Shown: positions 5,156 through 5,778 of the stretch, one piece after another
Numbering within the stretch: the stretch's first letter is position 1
How the letters are laid out: each line of letters begins with the position of its first letter
Origin: Hyphomicrobium_A sp041659545
Lineage (GTDB): Bacteria; Pseudomonadota; Alphaproteobacteria; Rhizobiales; Hyphomicrobiaceae
DNA length: 5,778 bases
Direction of reading: 5' to 3'
Assembly: GCA_041659545.1 (NCBI GenBank)
Contig: JBAZYB010000250.1
Location: 1 to 5,778 of the forward strand
The notes under the pieces: model-generated
What the model was told of the DNA's origin: nothing
Seen by the model: only the letters and a program-made list of their open reading frames with translations
Databases searched by the model: none
Translations under genes and position numbers: made by a program

Positions 5156-5778
5156 GCGCCCACCTGGAATTTCTCGAGGGCTCGGGCGCTCGCCTGCGCC
5201 GCTGGGTCGTTGCGGGCGCCCTGATGGTGTCGATGCACGCGGCGGCCGGTGCGCTGGCGCTGGTCAACTGGCCCGCCGACGAGACGGCTGACGAGACAGC
5301 GGGGGCGTTCCTGCTGGAGCTGGCGCCCATTGCCATGGCGCCTCCCGCCGAGAAGCTCAACCTCGCCATCGGCATGCGCGCGGAAGAAGCCGCTGCCGCC
5401 GTCGCGCCCACCGAAGAGGTGAAGGAGAAGGCCGACATCGAGATGCCGAAGGTCGAGGAAGCGCCGTTGGCGCCCGAGCCCGAACTGGTGATCGAGAAGG
5501 CCAAGCCGGTCGAAGAGATCGAAGAGGAAAAGGCCGAGGAAGATCCGCGGCCTGAGCAGAAGGCGATCCCGGTCGCATCCGCGGCCTCGCAGGAAACGTC
5601 GGCCCCACCGCCCGTCGAGGCGCCGGTGGCGGAAAAGCCTGTAGCGCCCAAACAGGGTCTGTCGTCGAAGCCTTCGGAGGCGACGCTGAGCTGGCAGAAG
5701 GCCGTTACGCTGCACCTCAACAAGCACAAGAAGTATCCGAGCGATGCCCGCAAGCACGGTGAGGAAGGCGTTGCCAAC
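5152..5778 (+). CDS. tonB: Energy transducer TonB (partial, 3' end outside window)
   Basis: TonB spans the periplasm and transmits energy from ExbB-ExbD to outer-membrane receptors. The frame is open for 209 codons to the window edge. The ATG overlaps the exbD stop as ATGA; this and the immediately following domain order fix the start. Residues 1-18 are cytoplasmic with Arg14, Arg16 and Arg17. A single membrane anchor spans about 18-39 and contains His29, in the place of the conserved TonB anchor histidine (His20 in E. coli). Residues 40-180 are a low-complexity linker rich in Pro, Glu, Lys and Ala, with an acidic patch at 121-131. The C-terminal TonB domain begins near Trp181: WQKAVTLHLNKHKKYP, then a conserved Ala-Arg and Gly pattern up to residue 209. 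About the last 60 residues are expected beyond the window. Confidence 0.93.
   Translation, partial: MSAHLEFLEGSGARLRRWVVAGALMVSMHAAAGALALVNWPADETADETAGAFLLELAPIAMAPPAEKLNLAIGMRAEEAAAAVAPTEEVKEKADIEMPKVEEAPLAPEPELVIEKAKPVEEIEEEKAEEDPRPEQKAIPVASAASQETSAPPPVEAPVAEKPVAPKQGLSSKPSEATLSWQKAVTLHLNKHKKYPSDARKHGEEGVAN

Noticed and set aside
5128..5757. Long open frames on the minus strand opposite exbD and tonB.
   Set aside because: They mirror strongly supported TonB-system genes, have Arg/Gly-rich or Ser/Ala-rich composition typical of antisense GC-rich DNA, and show no recognisable domain.

Overview
The window is GC-rich, densely coded DNA that looks like part of a Gram-negative chromosome, most probably from an alphaproteobacterium (Hyphomicrobiales-like). 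This placement is an inference from three things: an ExbB with a cleavable signal peptide and a long Pro/Ala-rich periplasmic extension, a TonB with a Glu/Lys/Pro-rich linker, and a Tat-dependent molybdoenzyme paired with a b-type cytochrome. No RNA gene, insertion sequence, phage gene or CRISPR array is visible. No gene-free stretch exceeds about 240 bases.

The left part (72-2854, + strand) is a redox block. It encodes a secreted thioredoxin-fold protein with a WCPTC active site, then a CcdA-type membrane thiol-electron transporter 10 bases downstream. After a 57-base gap come a four-helix b-type cytochrome and, overlapping it by 11 bases, a Tat-exported molybdopterin oxidoreductase of the sulfite oxidase/YedY (MsrP) fold. 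A convergent gene (2890-3288, - strand) encodes the cytosolic methionine sulfoxide reductase MsrB. CcdA would carry reducing power from the cytoplasm to the periplasmic thioredoxin-like protein, and the cytochrome would exchange electrons between the quinone pool and the molybdoenzyme. With MsrB alongside, the block suggests cell-envelope thiol and methionine redox maintenance. The substrate of the molybdoenzyme cannot be read from the sequence.

A 236-base intergenic region (3289-3524) separates msrB from a divergent TonB-system operon. Its exbB-proximal half is AT-rich against a GC-rich background and carries a perfect TTGACA box, so it is the likely regulatory region.

The right part (3525-5778, + strand) is exbB-exbD-tonB, tightly packed: a 2-base gap, then an ATGA stop/start overlap. 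ExbB and ExbD form the proton-driven inner-membrane motor, and TonB transmits energy to outer-membrane receptors for iron complexes, haem, cobalamin or similar ligands. tonB has no stop in the window and is cut by its right edge inside the C-terminal receptor-binding domain. No receptor or transporter gene is present, so the ligand is unknown.

Bases 1-71 hold the ribosome binding site of the first gene and perhaps the tail of an upstream gene, which cannot be identified.
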